Shown: positions 16,572 through 24,117 of the stretch, one piece after another
Position numbering within the stretch: position 1 is the stretch's first letter
How the letters are laid out: each line of letters starts with the position of its first letter
Assembly (NCBI RefSeq): GCF_000819885.1
Contig: NZ_CDBO01000076.1
Location: 1 to 36,602 of the forward strand
Direction of reading: 5' to 3'
DNA length: 36,602 bases
Origin: Aeromonas fluvialis
GTDB taxonomy: Bacteria > Pseudomonadota > Gammaproteobacteria > Enterobacterales > Aeromonadaceae
Program-made: the position numbers and the translations under genes
The notes under the pieces: model-generated
Seen by the model: only the letters and a program-made list of their open reading frames with translations
Database searches by the model: none
What the model was told of the DNA's origin: nothing

Positions 16572-18674
16572 ATGAAGCAACGTTCCCTCAAGTTCAAATT
16601 GTTGTGCCTGACCATGGGACTGTTTCTGCTGACCGGGCTGGCCATGACCCTGTTGCAGTCAGCCTCTTTCAGTACCCTCCGTGGCATGGTGATGGCCCAG
16701 ACCAGCGATGCGCTGGAGCAAGAGGTCTCCCACAGCCTGCAGTATCAGGCGGAGCGCTATGCCATCCAGATTGCCTCACTGATGCAGAACTCCTATCAGA
16801 TCCCCCTGACCGTGACTGCCCAGATTGAAGCCGGGATGGTCAAGCCGGAGCTACGGTTGTCGCGGCCCCAAGTGGAGTCTCTGCTCGGCAGCAGCTTGCA
16901 GCAGGCGAGCGGGATCAGCTCCATCTACGCCCAGTTTGAACCGGATGGCTATGACGGCGAGGATGGCAACTGGCTGGGCGGAGCCAGCCACTCGGTGGTG
17001 GGCAAGGGGAGCATGGAGATCTACTTCACCAAGGATCAGGGCGGCGTGGCCCAGCAGCCGGTGGATGCCGCCGCCAGCGAGGCCAAGTTTGATACCTCCC
17101 TCAACGAGTTCGGCATTCGCAACAGCGAGTGGTATCTCTGTGGTCGCGATACCCGCCAGCCCTGCCTGATGGAGCCCTACCTCTACGAAATCAGCCCGGG
17201 CAACAAGATGCTGATGACCAGTCTGACGGTGCCCGTGCTGCGTGACGGCAAGTTTGTCGGGCTGGCCGGGGTGGATATGAATCTGCCCATCTTCCAGCAG
17301 ATGGCTGAAAACCTTGGCAAGACTCTCTATGACAACAAGGCGGATGTGACCCTGGTCAGCAAGATGGGGTTGATCGTGGGTAGCAACCGCTATGCCGACA
17401 AGCTGGGGCGTCCGCTCAAGGAGGTGGGCCTGACCCTGCCTAGCGGTCAGCCGGTCAGTAGCGACAGTGACTTCATCATTCATCAACCTATCCGGATCGA
17501 GGCCGCCAATACCCAATGGTGGTTGATGATCAAGGTGCCCAGGGGGCTGGCACTGAGCAAGGCCCATACCATCAGCAGCGAGTTGGGCACCCTGCTAGTG
17601 GATGCCCAGCGGCAGCAGATCATCGCCATGGGCGGGATCACCTTGCTGGTGCTGGGTTTGCTGGTCTGGTTTATCCAGACCATCACGGCACCGCTCTCCC
17701 TGATCAGCCGTCATGTGGGCCACCTCTCCAGCAATGAGGGGGACCTGACCCAGCAGATGGAGATCGACACCCATCAGGAGCTGATCGATTTGGGCGCCCA
17801 GCTCAATGCCTTCCTCGGCAAGCTGCGGGGCATGGTGCAAATGAGCAAGGGGATCGGCCAGCAGGTCTATGAGCAGGCGCGGGAGATGAAGCAGACCGCT
17901 AACTCCATGCGCACCAGCCTGGACGAACAGCATCTGGAGCTGGAGAGCGTGGTGAGCGCCATGCACCAGATGAGCACCACGGCCGTCAGCGTGGCGGGGC
18001 ATGCCGAGCAGGCGGCGCAGGAGTCGGAAGCGGCGACCCACCACATCAATAGTGCCCAGCAGACCTTGAGCCATGCGCGCAACGAGATCCACACTTTGGT
18101 GAGCGATATACATGAGGCGGACAAGGCGGTAGCGCTGGTGGCCCAGCGCAGCACCAATATCAGCCGGATCCTCGATGTGATCCGCGCCATCGCCGAGCAG
18201 ACCAATCTGCTGGCCCTCAACGCCGCTATCGAGGCAGCCCGGGCGGGTGACATGGGGCGTGGCTTTGCGGTGGTGGCGGACGAGGTGCGGGCGCTGGCCA
18301 ACAAAACCCGGGAGTCGACCGACGAAATTGGTCAGCTGATCGGCAGCTTGCAGACCGAAGTGAGCAGCAGTCAGCGCTTGATGAACACAGGTATCGAGCG
18401 CTCCACTACCACGGTGCAGGGCACTGAGCTGGCGTTCGAGGCGCTCAATCGGGTGGTTGCCCAGATCCAGCAGATCCACGATCACATCAGCCAAGTGGCT
18501 ACCGCCGCCGAGCAGCAAAGCGCGGTCAGTGACGATATCAACAAGAATTTGATGCGCATTGGCGATACCGCCAACGTGATTGGGCAGGAGGCCAGCTCCA
18601 GCCATCAACTGAGCGAGGCGCTGGAGCAAGCGGCCACGGCGCTCGCCAGTCAGCTCGATCGGCTGCGTACCTGA
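16572..18674 (+). CDS. methyl-accepting chemotaxis protein with periplasmic dCACHE-type sensor
   Basis: A 700-residue receptor. TM1 is near residues 8-28. A large periplasmic domain follows (about 30-345), whose [25 protein letters not shown] and [14 protein letters not shown] fit a double-CACHE sensor. TM2 is at about 349-371, then a HAMP segment and a long cytoplasmic coiled coil. The signalling tip [20 protein letters not shown] with [15 protein letters not shown] (about residues 536-578) is nearly invariant in chemoreceptors and binds CheA/CheW. No C-terminal NWETF-type pentapeptide is present; the protein ends SQLDRLRT. The start is fixed by AAGGAG before the ATG at 16572. The ligand is unknown; dCACHE sensors commonly bind amino acids, amines or organic acids. 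It is monocistronic, with a good terminator. I see no convincing sigma-28 promoter. Confidence 0.93.
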   Translation: MKQRSLKFKLLCLTMGLFLLTGLAMTLLQSASFSTLRGMVMAQTSDALEQEVSHSLQYQAERYAIQIASLMQNSYQIPLTVTAQIEAGMVKPELRLSRPQVESLLGSSLQQASGISSIYAQFEPDGYDGEDGNWLGGASHSVVGKGSMEIYFTKDQGGVAQQPVDAAASEAKFDTSLNEFGIRNSEWYLCGRDTRQPCLMEPYLYEISPGNKMLMTSLTVPVLRDGKFVGLAGVDMNLPIFQQMAENLGKTLYDNKADVTLVSKMGLIVGSNRYADKLGRPLKEVGLTLPSGQPVSSDSDFIIHQPIRIEAANTQWWLMIKVPRGLALSKAHTISSELGTLLVDAQRQQIIAMGGITLLVLGLLVWFIQTITAPLSLISRHVGHLSSNEGDLTQQMEIDTHQELIDLGAQLNAFLGKLRGMVQMSKGIGQQVYEQAREMKQTANSMRTSLDEQHLELESVVSAMHQMSTTAVSVAGHAEQAAQESEAATHHINSAQQTLSHARNEIHTLVSDIHEADKAVALVAQRSTNISRILDVIRAIAEQTNLLALNAAIEAARAGDMGRGFAVVADEVRALANKTRESTDEIGQLIGSLQTEVSSSQRLMNTGIERSTTTVQGTELAFEALNRVVAQIQQIHDHISQVATAAEQQSAVSDDINKNLMRIGDTANVIGQEASSSHQLSEALEQAATALASQLDRLRT

Positions 18675-18691
18675 GTGGCCGCCAGAGAGAC

Positions 18692-18721
18692 AAAAGCCCG
18701 CGAGCGATCGCGGGCTTTTTT
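18692..18721 (+). terminator. intrinsic terminator of the chemotaxis receptor gene
   Basis: AAAAGCCCGCGA (18692-18703) pairs with TCGCGGGCTTTT (18708-18719) around GCGA, with a six-T tract. The A-rich left side allows partial action for the convergent nfeD gene. Confidence 0.85.
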
Positions 18722-18743
18722 ATGACTCGATGGCAGAGTTGCG

Positions 18744-19199
18744 TCAATTGCGGGGTTCAACCAGCAGGATGTGGGAGTCGGCCCCCACCACCCTGACCTT
18801 GCTGCCCGCCGGCAGCGACTCGTCACAGCGCACTGTCCAGACGGTGTCGTCCAGATGAACCCGGCTGGTGCCCTGAGTGACGTCATCCAGCAGGGTCAGC
18901 TCGCGGCCCAGATAACTCTGCATCCGTTCGTTGATGGGGGCGGCGGCATCCTGACCCGAGTTGTCACGCTGGTGTTGCCAGCGCCACCAGGCCCAGGTGG
19001 TGAGCAGGGATTGCACCGCAAACAACAGCAGTTGCGCCTGCCAGCCGAAGGGCCACACCAGCAGCAGCAGGCCCACTTCCAGCGCGGCGATGCCGGTCCA
19101 GAGCAGAAAGCCCACCGACCCCAGCACCTCGATAGCCAGCAAGATAAAACCGAGCCCCAGCCAGTGCCAGTGGGTCAACCCCTCAAACAGGGCCATCAT
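18744..19199 (-). CDS. NfeD-family inner-membrane protein (YbbK type)
   Basis: A 151-residue protein. The N-terminal half has about three hydrophobic segments (LGLGFILLAIEVLG, FLLWTGIAALEVGLLLLVW, LLLFAVQSLLTTWAWW). The C-terminal ~60 residues form the NfeD OB-fold domain (GRELTLLDDVTQGTSRVHLD to GSKVRVVGADSHILLVEP). Short NfeD proteins lack the serine-protease domain and pair with a stomatin/SPFH partner. Here the partner is immediately upstream: the qmcA stop and this start share one base (TAATG), so translation is coupled. The pair probably forms a membrane microdomain complex. E. coli has the same arrangement (qmcA-ybbJ). It is convergent with the chemotaxis receptor. Confidence 0.9.
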   Translation of the reverse strand: MMALFEGLTHWHWLGLGFILLAIEVLGSVGFLLWTGIAALEVGLLLLVWPFGWQAQLLLFAVQSLLTTWAWWRWQHQRDNSGQDAAAPINERMQSYLGRELTLLDDVTQGTSRVHLDDTVWTVRCDESLPAGSKVRVVGADSHILLVEPRN

Positions 19200-20122
19200 T
19201 ATTTGCTGCCCTTGCCATCTTTGTTGAACAGCTCGGCCATGCCAGCCACCGAGCCAATCAGGCTGCCCGCTTCCAGCGGCATCATGATGATCTTGCTGTT
19301 GGGGCCTTCACCGATGCGGGCCAGTGCCTCGGTATATTTCTGGGCCACGAAGTAGTTGATGGCTTGCATGTCACCCTCGGCGATGGCTTTGGAGACCATG
19401 TGGGTTGCCTTGGCTTCCGCCTCGGCGGCCCGCTCCCGCGCTTCGGCGGCGAGGAAGGCGGCCTGGCGCTCACCTTCTGCCTTGAGGATCTGGGACTGCT
19501 TCTCCCCCTCGGCCTTGAGGATCTTGGACTGGCGCACCCCTTCGGCCTCCAGTACCTCGGCCCGTTTCTGGCGCTCGGCCTTCATCTGGGCGTTCATCGC
19601 CTCGACCAGTGCCAGCGGCGGGCGGACATCCTTAATCTCGATGCGGGTCACCTTGATGCCCCAGGGGGCGGTGGCGGCATCCATGGTACGCAGCAGCTTC
19701 TCGTTGATGGTGTCGCGCTGGGAGAGCATCTCGTCCAGCTCCATGGCGCCGAGCACGGTACGCATGTTGGTCATGGTGAGATTGCGGATGGCGCTGGTGA
19801 GATCGTTGACCTCGTACCCCGCTTTGCGGGCATCCACCACCTGCACGAAGCTGATAGCGTCGATGGTGACGTTGGCGTTATCGCGGGAGATCACCTCTTG
19901 CGCCGGGATGTCCAGCACCTGTTCCATCATGATGATCTTGTGACCGACCCGATCCACATAGGGGATCAACAGATTGAGACCGGGTGAGAGGGTGCGGGTG
20001 TAGCGACCAAAGCGTTCTACCGTCCAGTTGTAGCCCTGGGGCACTATCTTGACTCCGGCCGCCAGGGTGGCGATCACCAGGAATACGAAAAACCCCAAGA
20101 CAATCAGTGATTCATTCATCAT
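19199..20122 (-). CDS. qmcA: SPFH/band-7 (stomatin-like) membrane protein QmcA
   Basis: A 307-residue protein with one N-terminal membrane anchor (about 6-27). An SPFH/PHB domain follows (about 28-185: [35 protein letters not shown]). Then comes a charged helical rod whose [20 protein letters not shown] heptad-like repeats make a coiled coil used for oligomeric cage formation, and a hydrophobic C-terminus. It is homologous to E. coli QmcA, a periplasm-exposed partner of HflKC/FtsH, and to slipins. The start is preceded by GGAGAAGC. It forms a two-gene unit with the NfeD protein. The upstream region (20123-20290) also carries the nasA regulatory sites on the opposite strand. Confidence 0.92.
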   Translation of the reverse strand: MMNESLIVLGFFVFLVIATLAAGVKIVPQGYNWTVERFGRYTRTLSPGLNLLIPYVDRVGHKIIMMEQVLDIPAQEVISRDNANVTIDAISFVQVVDARKAGYEVNDLTSAIRNLTMTNMRTVLGAMELDEMLSQRDTINEKLLRTMDAATAPWGIKVTRIEIKDVRPPLALVEAMNAQMKAERQKRAEVLEAEGVRQSKILKAEGEKQSQILKAEGERQAAFLAAEARERAAEAEAKATHMVSKAIAEGDMQAINYFVAQKYTEALARIGEGPNSKIIMMPLEAGSLIGSVAGMAELFNKDGKGSK

Positions 20123-20219
20123 GCTTCTCCATGTTCGGTGTCTCGATAGACTACACCCAGTGTCCTCAGATCACCATGAGCCCTTGTCTTGATCCACTGT
20201 GGCCCCAAAACAGGGCGTG

Positions 20220-20226
20220 TGCACCA
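20220..20226 (+). promoter_or_regulatory. possible NtrC half-site upstream of nasA
   Basis: TGCACCA matches one half of the NtrC consensus TGCACCA-N4-TGGTGCA. The second half is poorly conserved here (GGGGGCT). It is about 67 bp upstream of the -24 element, a suitable enhancer distance. Weak evidence alone. Confidence 0.3.
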
Positions 20227-20286
20227 GAAAGGGGGCTAGCGCATGAATTGCGGTGAGCCGGTGCTGGCGGTGTAACGGTGGGGAAG

Positions 20287-20303
20287 TTGGCGCACTCCTT
20301 GCT
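20287..20303 (+). promoter_or_regulatory. sigma-54 type promoter of nasA
   Basis: TTGGCGCACTCCTTGCT has the invariant GG and GC exactly ten bases apart and matches TTGGCAC-N5-TTGCW at the key positions. Transcription should begin near 20314, giving a leader of about 139 nt. This fits nitrogen-limitation control of assimilatory nitrate reductases. Confidence 0.6.
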
Positions 20304-20313
20304 ATAAATCCCT

Positions 20314-20452
20314 TTACCGCAGGGTATACCGGTTGCCACTGTGCAGCCGAAAAAGGGTACAGATACAAACAAATTGGCAGTGGCATGACGCTGGCGTCAG
20401 CTCCGCAAGGGGCTGGCGCCTTTTTTACTGGCGGCGCTGGGGGATAAACAGC
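20314..20452 (+). promoter_or_regulatory. nasA leader with mutually exclusive hairpins
   Basis: Between the inferred start and the ATG I see several alternative pairings. TACC-GCAG-GGTA is a small hairpin at the 5' end. CGGTTGC and GCAGCCG close a hexaloop CACTGT. TGCCACTG (20334-20341) can instead pair with CAGTGGCA (20378-20385). TGACG-CTGG-CGTCA (20386-20399) uses part of the left arm of the terminator at 20393. The layout fits transcription attenuation. The hexaloop does not match the A1/G4 pattern of ANTAR targets. Confidence 0.45.
20393..20426 (+). terminator. leader terminator (attenuator) upstream of nasA
   Basis: GGCGTCAGCTCC (20393-20404) pairs fully, with two G-U pairs, with GGGGCTGGCGCC (20409-20420) around a GCAA tetraloop, then six T. 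It lies between the sigma-54 element and the nasA ATG only 26 bp downstream, so it must be read through for nasA expression. Confidence 0.75.
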
Positions 20453-23071
20453 ATGAAGAGTGTGTGCGCATATTGTGGGGTAGGGTGCGGGGTTAGTCTG
20501 GAGCAGAGTGACACGGGGTGGCAGTTAAGCGGGGACGCCTCTCACCCGGCCAACAAGGGGGCGCTCTGCATCAAGGGGAGCAGCCTTATCGACAGCCTCG
20601 ATTTTCCCGAACGTTTGCTCTACCCCCGTTGGCATGGCGAGCAGCTGGATTGGGATCGTGCGCTCGATCGGTTGGCGGGCGAGCTGGGCCGCATCATCTC
20701 TGAGTCAGGCCCGCAGAGTGTGGCGATCTATTTATCTGGTCAGCTCACCACCGAAGATTATTACGTGGCCAACAAACTGATGAAGGGGTTTATCGGCTCA
20801 CCCCATGTCGATACCAATTCACGGCTCTGTATGGCATCGGCGGTGGTGGCCCATCAACGTGCGTTTGGCGAAGATCTGGTACCGGCTTGCTATGAAGATC
20901 TCGAGATCGCCGATCTGGTGGTACTGACCGGTGCCAATACGGCCTGGACCCATCCAGTGCTGTTTCGGCGTCTGCAGCAGGCCCGGGCACAGCGCCCGGG
21001 CATGAAGATGGTGGTGATCGATCCGCGGGAGACCATGACGGCCAGCCAGGGGGATCTGCACCTGCCGCTGCGCCCGGGCAGTGATGTCGCCCTGTGGAAC
21101 GGCCTGTGCCGTTACCTGCTTGATAGCGGTGGTTGGGATCAGGAGTATGTTGCCCGGCATGTAGCCGGTTTTGCTGAACTGGCCAGCGAACTGGATCACG
21201 CCTGCTGGCGCCCAGAGGCGGTGGCAGCCAGTTGCGATCTGCCACTCTCGGATCTGTTGGGCTTCTACAGGCTGTTTGCGGCCAATGCGCGCACCGTTAC
21301 CCTGTTTTGTCAGGGGATCAATCAATCGGAACAGGGAGTCGATCAGGCTGGCTGTATCATCAATGCCCATTTGTTGACCGGACGCATCGGTAAACCGGGA
21401 GCGGCTCCTTTTTCCATGACGGGTCAGCCCAACGCGATGGGGGGGCGCGAAGTGGGGGGGCTGGCTACTCAGCTGGCGGCCCACATGGGATTTGATGAGG
21501 CAAGCCGCGATCGTCTGGCTCGGTTCTGGGGGGCGCCGCAGCTTGTCAGTGGTCCGGGCCACAAGGCGGTGGCGTTGTTTGAGGCACTTCATCGTGGCGA
21601 GATCCGGGCGCTCTGGGTGATTGGCACCAACCCTGCGGTTTCGTTGCCTGATTCGCTACGGGTGAGTGACGCGCTGCGGCGTTGTGAGCTATTGGTAGTA
21701 TCCGATGTGACGGCGGCAACCGACACCGCCCGTCTGGCCCATCTGTTGTTGCCGGCAGCCGCCTGGGGGGAGAAGGGGGGGACCGTGACCAATTCGGAGC
21801 GCACCATCAGTCGGCAACGCGCATTTTTGGCTGCCCCCGGAGAGGCTCGTCCCGACTGGTGGGCATTGACACAGGTGGCGCGTCGGTTGGGCTTTGCCGA
21901 CGCGTTTCCCTATGAGCATGAGCAGCAAATTTTCTGTGAACATGCCGCCTTGTCGGGATTTGAGAACGACGGAGCGCGCCAGTTCGATATCTCCGGTCTG
22001 GCCACGCTGGATCGCACCCAGTTTGAGGCATTATCACCCATCCGCTGGCCCGTTAATGGCGCCAACCCGACCGGCTGTGATCGCCTGTTTGCCGATGGTC
22101 GTTTTGCAACCCCGGATGGCCGTGCCCGGCTGGTGGTGGCTGCGCCGCGGAGCGAGAGTCCGGCATCTCCGACGGGTGAGGGAGTGGCCTTGTTGCTCAA
22201 CTCGGGGCGGTTGCGGGATCAGTGGCACACCATGACGCGCACGGGTCATGTGGCGCGACTGCAGGAGGCTGAACCCTGGCCATCGCTGCGGTTGGGGCCG
22301 GCCAGCCTGCTGGCGCTGGGGGCCGAGCCTGGCTCCTTGCTGCGGATCCGCAGCCAGCAGGGGGAGAGCCTTGCGCTGGCCTCCCGTGATGAGGGGCTGC
22401 GAGAAGGGGAGGCCTTTTTGCCGATGCACTGGAGCGAGGTCTACAGCCAGGGGGCGGGTGTCAACCGACTGGTGTCTGCCCGGTGCGATCCGCTGTCGGG
22501 GCAGCCGGCTTTCAAGCAGACTCCGGTCAGGGTCGTCCACCAACCATTACGTTGGCAGGGGTTGTGGTTGGCACGGCATCGCTTTGCGCACCCTGTCTCC
22601 TGGTGGGCCTTGCGCACCCTGGGCGGAAGCGATGGCAAGGGTGTTTGCCAGTGGTTGGCAGATTGGCACGAGACGTCTGAGCAGGCGTGGGGTCGGCTCT
22701 GTGCCGGGGGGAACTGGCTGCGACTGCCACAACCGCAGGGGTGGCTGGCGATCGAGTTGCTACAAGGGCGCATTGCCAGCTTGCTGTTGGTCACGCCGGA
22801 CCCCCAATCGGTCAGGATCGACGGGCTGGCCAGCCTGCTTGGCGCGCCACTGCAAGCCGATGCGTTTGTCTCAACCCTGGATCAGGCGTTGGCGGGTGCC
22901 AGTCGCCTGATCTGTTCCTGTTTGCGCGTGAGTGAGCGCCAGATCCTGGAAGCCATTACCCAGCAGGGGGTGAATGAGGTGGCAGGCTTGCAGGCACTGC
23001 TGGGGTGCGGCAGCAACTGTGGGACTTGTCTGCCGGAAGTGGCTCGTTTGCTGGCCACTCGGCAGACATAA
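20453..23071 (+). CDS. nasA: assimilatory nitrate reductase catalytic subunit NasA
   Basis: An 872-residue cytoplasmic molybdo-bis(MGD) enzyme that reduces nitrate to nitrite for assimilation. The N-terminal [4Fe-4S] site is C5, C8, C12 and C39 (CAYCGVGC, GALCIKGS). The Mo ligand is C126 in TNSRLCMASA. Molybdopterin dinucleotide-binding segments follow (GTNPAVSLPDSLR, LLLPAAAWGEKGGTVTNSER) and a C-terminal MGD-binding domain from about 570. The last ~60 residues are a BFD-like [2Fe-2S] domain (ICSCLRVSERQ with GCGSNCGTCLPE), as in Klebsiella-type NasA. No signal peptide, no Tat motif. There is no separate NADH-oxidising subunit in the cluster. The ATG at 20453 is chosen because the [4Fe-4S] motif begins at once and GGGGGAT precedes it; the longer frame would cross the leader terminator. 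Confidence 0.95.
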   Translation: MKSVCAYCGVGCGVSLEQSDTGWQLSGDASHPANKGALCIKGSSLIDSLDFPERLLYPRWHGEQLDWDRALDRLAGELGRIISESGPQSVAIYLSGQLTTEDYYVANKLMKGFIGSPHVDTNSRLCMASAVVAHQRAFGEDLVPACYEDLEIADLVVLTGANTAWTHPVLFRRLQQARAQRPGMKMVVIDPRETMTASQGDLHLPLRPGSDVALWNGLCRYLLDSGGWDQEYVARHVAGFAELASELDHACWRPEAVAASCDLPLSDLLGFYRLFAANARTVTLFCQGINQSEQGVDQAGCIINAHLLTGRIGKPGAAPFSMTGQPNAMGGREVGGLATQLAAHMGFDEASRDRLARFWGAPQLVSGPGHKAVALFEALHRGEIRALWVIGTNPAVSLPDSLRVSDALRRCELLVVSDVTAATDTARLAHLLLPAAAWGEKGGTVTNSERTISRQRAFLAAPGEARPDWWALTQVARRLGFADAFPYEHEQQIFCEHAALSGFENDGARQFDISGLATLDRTQFEALSPIRWPVNGANPTGCDRLFADGRFATPDGRARLVVAAPRSESPASPTGEGVALLLNSGRLRDQWHTMTRTGHVARLQEAEPWPSLRLGPASLLALGAEPGSLLRIRSQQGESLALASRDEGLREGEAFLPMHWSEVYSQGAGVNRLVSARCDPLSGQPAFKQTPVRVVHQPLRWQGLWLARHRFAHPVSWWALRTLGGSDGKGVCQWLADWHETSEQAWGRLCAGGNWLRLPQPQGWLAIELLQGRIASLLLVTPDPQSVRIDGLASLLGAPLQADAFVSTLDQALAGASRLICSCLRVSERQILEAITQQGVNEVAGLQALLGCGSNCGTCLPEVARLLATRQT

Positions 23072-23127
23072 TATCTGAACTACCCCTGATACCTCTTGAT
23101 GGATAAAAAGGGGGTATATTCAATAAG

Positions 23128-23144
23128 TTGGCTTTCATATTGCC
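23128..23144 (+). promoter_or_regulatory. sigma-54-like element upstream of nasT
   Basis: TTGGCTTTCATATTGCC keeps the -24 GG and -12 GC ten bases apart and the TTGGC and TTGC ends of the consensus. Transcription would start near 23155, inside a CTGAGTT/AACTCAG hairpin (23144-23162). nasT could therefore have its own promoter besides read-through from nasA. Confidence 0.45.
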
Positions 23145-23181
23145 TGAGTTGACACAACTCAGTCTCATGGAAGAGATCACC

Positions 23182-23760
23182 ATGTCCCTCACCTCTCCCG
23201 GCGGTGCGAACCGCTCCCTGCTGTTGATCCATGCCGATGATCCGCAGCAGGCCAATCGATTGGCGGTCCTTGGCAGCCATTATGGTCATCGAACCCGGAT
23301 CCTCGATCGCCGCGCTCTGTTGGCGGAAGGCGAGGCCGCTGATGGGCTACTGATCAGTTGTCGCCACTTGAGTGCCGAGATCCGTATCGGGCTTATCGAA
23401 CGGCCCGCCCTGGCCAAAGTGCTGTTTTGTAGCCGCCTGAGCGTGGCGGAGCAGGAGGTACTGCTGGCAAAGGGGGTGTGGCTGGTGCCCCATGGTTGCA
23501 GTGAGCAGGAGCGAATCGAATCTTGGCTGACACTGGCTCGCCAGCTGCAGATGGTATTGGGGGACGGGGTGCGGCGGGAGCAAGACCTGCAGCAACAACT
23601 GGAGGAGCGCCGCTGGGTGGAGCAGGCCAAGGGGCAGCTTATGCAGCGCCACGCTCTGAGTGAAGAGGCGGCCTATCAGTTGCTGCGTAAAACAGCAATG
23701 GATCAGGGCAAGAGTCTTGGCGTTCTGGCTCGTCAGCTGTTGCAGCTACTGGCGAGCTGA
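23182..23760 (+). CDS. nasT: ANTAR-domain antitermination regulator NasT-like
   Basis: A 192-residue protein. The C-terminal ANTAR RNA-binding domain spans about 133-190: charged coiled coil, then RRWVEQAKGQLMQRHALSEE, AYQLLRKTAMDQGKSL and a final LARQLLQLL helix, with the hallmark AKG, LM and AM positions. The N-terminal half (1-128) looks like a receiver fold in strand order but is degenerate. Asp19-Asp20 remain, while the phospho-acceptor strand reads DGLLISC with no Asp, and the conserved Lys is missing near LVPHG. NasT and NasR release leader terminators in nitrate operons when nitrate is present. No nasS partner gene is found. The start at 23182 has GGAAGAG eight bases before it; upstream in-frame starts lack a ribosome site. 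It lies between nasA and nrtA, consistent with acting on the flanking terminators. Confidence 0.85.
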   Translation: MSLTSPGGANRSLLLIHADDPQQANRLAVLGSHYGHRTRILDRRALLAEGEAADGLLISCRHLSAEIRIGLIERPALAKVLFCSRLSVAEQEVLLAKGVWLVPHGCSEQERIESWLTLARQLQMVLGDGVRREQDLQQQLEERRWVEQAKGQLMQRHALSEEAAYQLLRKTAMDQGKSLGVLARQLLQLLAS

Positions 23761-23885
23761 CCTGTTCGCGTTGTCTTGCCAAACTGGTGCAGCCACGACT
23801 CGAATTGGCGCAATGGGTGGCCAGAGTGGGGAGGCTGGGGCCACGAAAGGCAGGATATAGCGCCTCTTGCTCGTGATAGCCGAGG

Positions 23886-23902
23886 TTGGCACGCAATGTG
23901 AA
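23886..23902 (+). promoter_or_regulatory. imperfect sigma-54-like element upstream of nrtA
   Basis: TTGGCACGCAATGTGAA has a perfect -24 half (TTGGCACG) but the -12 GC is GA. Two NtrC-like half-sites, TGGTGCA (23785-23791) and TGGCGCA (23806-23812), lie upstream. A start near 23913 would put the ANTAR-like hairpins in the leader. Weak; transcription may simply arrive from nasT. Confidence 0.3.
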
Positions 23903-23983
23903 TAGCAGTGATGAATAACAATAAAGGCATGAAGTGATAATGCGTTCCCGTAGTCGCCACCAGTGGTGATGCGACTGCGGCAC

Positions 23984-24023
23984 ACATCGACCTGACGATG
24001 TCAGGTAACAGGCACTGTCGCCT
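23984..24023 (+). promoter_or_regulatory. tandem hexaloop hairpins, candidate ANTAR/NasT binding site
   Basis: Hairpin 1: ACATCG-ACCTGA-CGATGT (23984-24001), a 6-bp stem with a hexaloop starting with A. After an 8-nt linker, hairpin 2: AGGC-ACTGTC-GCCT (24010-24023), a 4-bp stem with hexaloop A1 and G4 as in the described ANTAR RNA motif. The 3' arm of hairpin 2 is shared with the left arm of the terminator at 24019, so the two folds exclude each other. Hairpin 1 has G at loop position 5, not 4. Confidence 0.55.
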
Positions 24024-24056
24024 CACCGATCACCCGATCGGTGAGGCGTTTTTTTT
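24019..24056 (+). terminator. intrinsic terminator between nasT and nrtA
   Basis: CGCCTCACCGATC (24019-24031) pairs perfectly with GATCGGTGAGGCG (24036-24048) around ACCC and is followed by eight T. It separates nasA-nasT from nrtA-nirD and overlaps the candidate ANTAR hairpin, so it is probably conditional. Confidence 0.88.
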
Positions 24057-24117
24057 GTGGCTCCGCGAATGGCAATGACGCTGTTTGCTGGCGCCGCTTC
24101 ACACAGGGAGAGACGTG

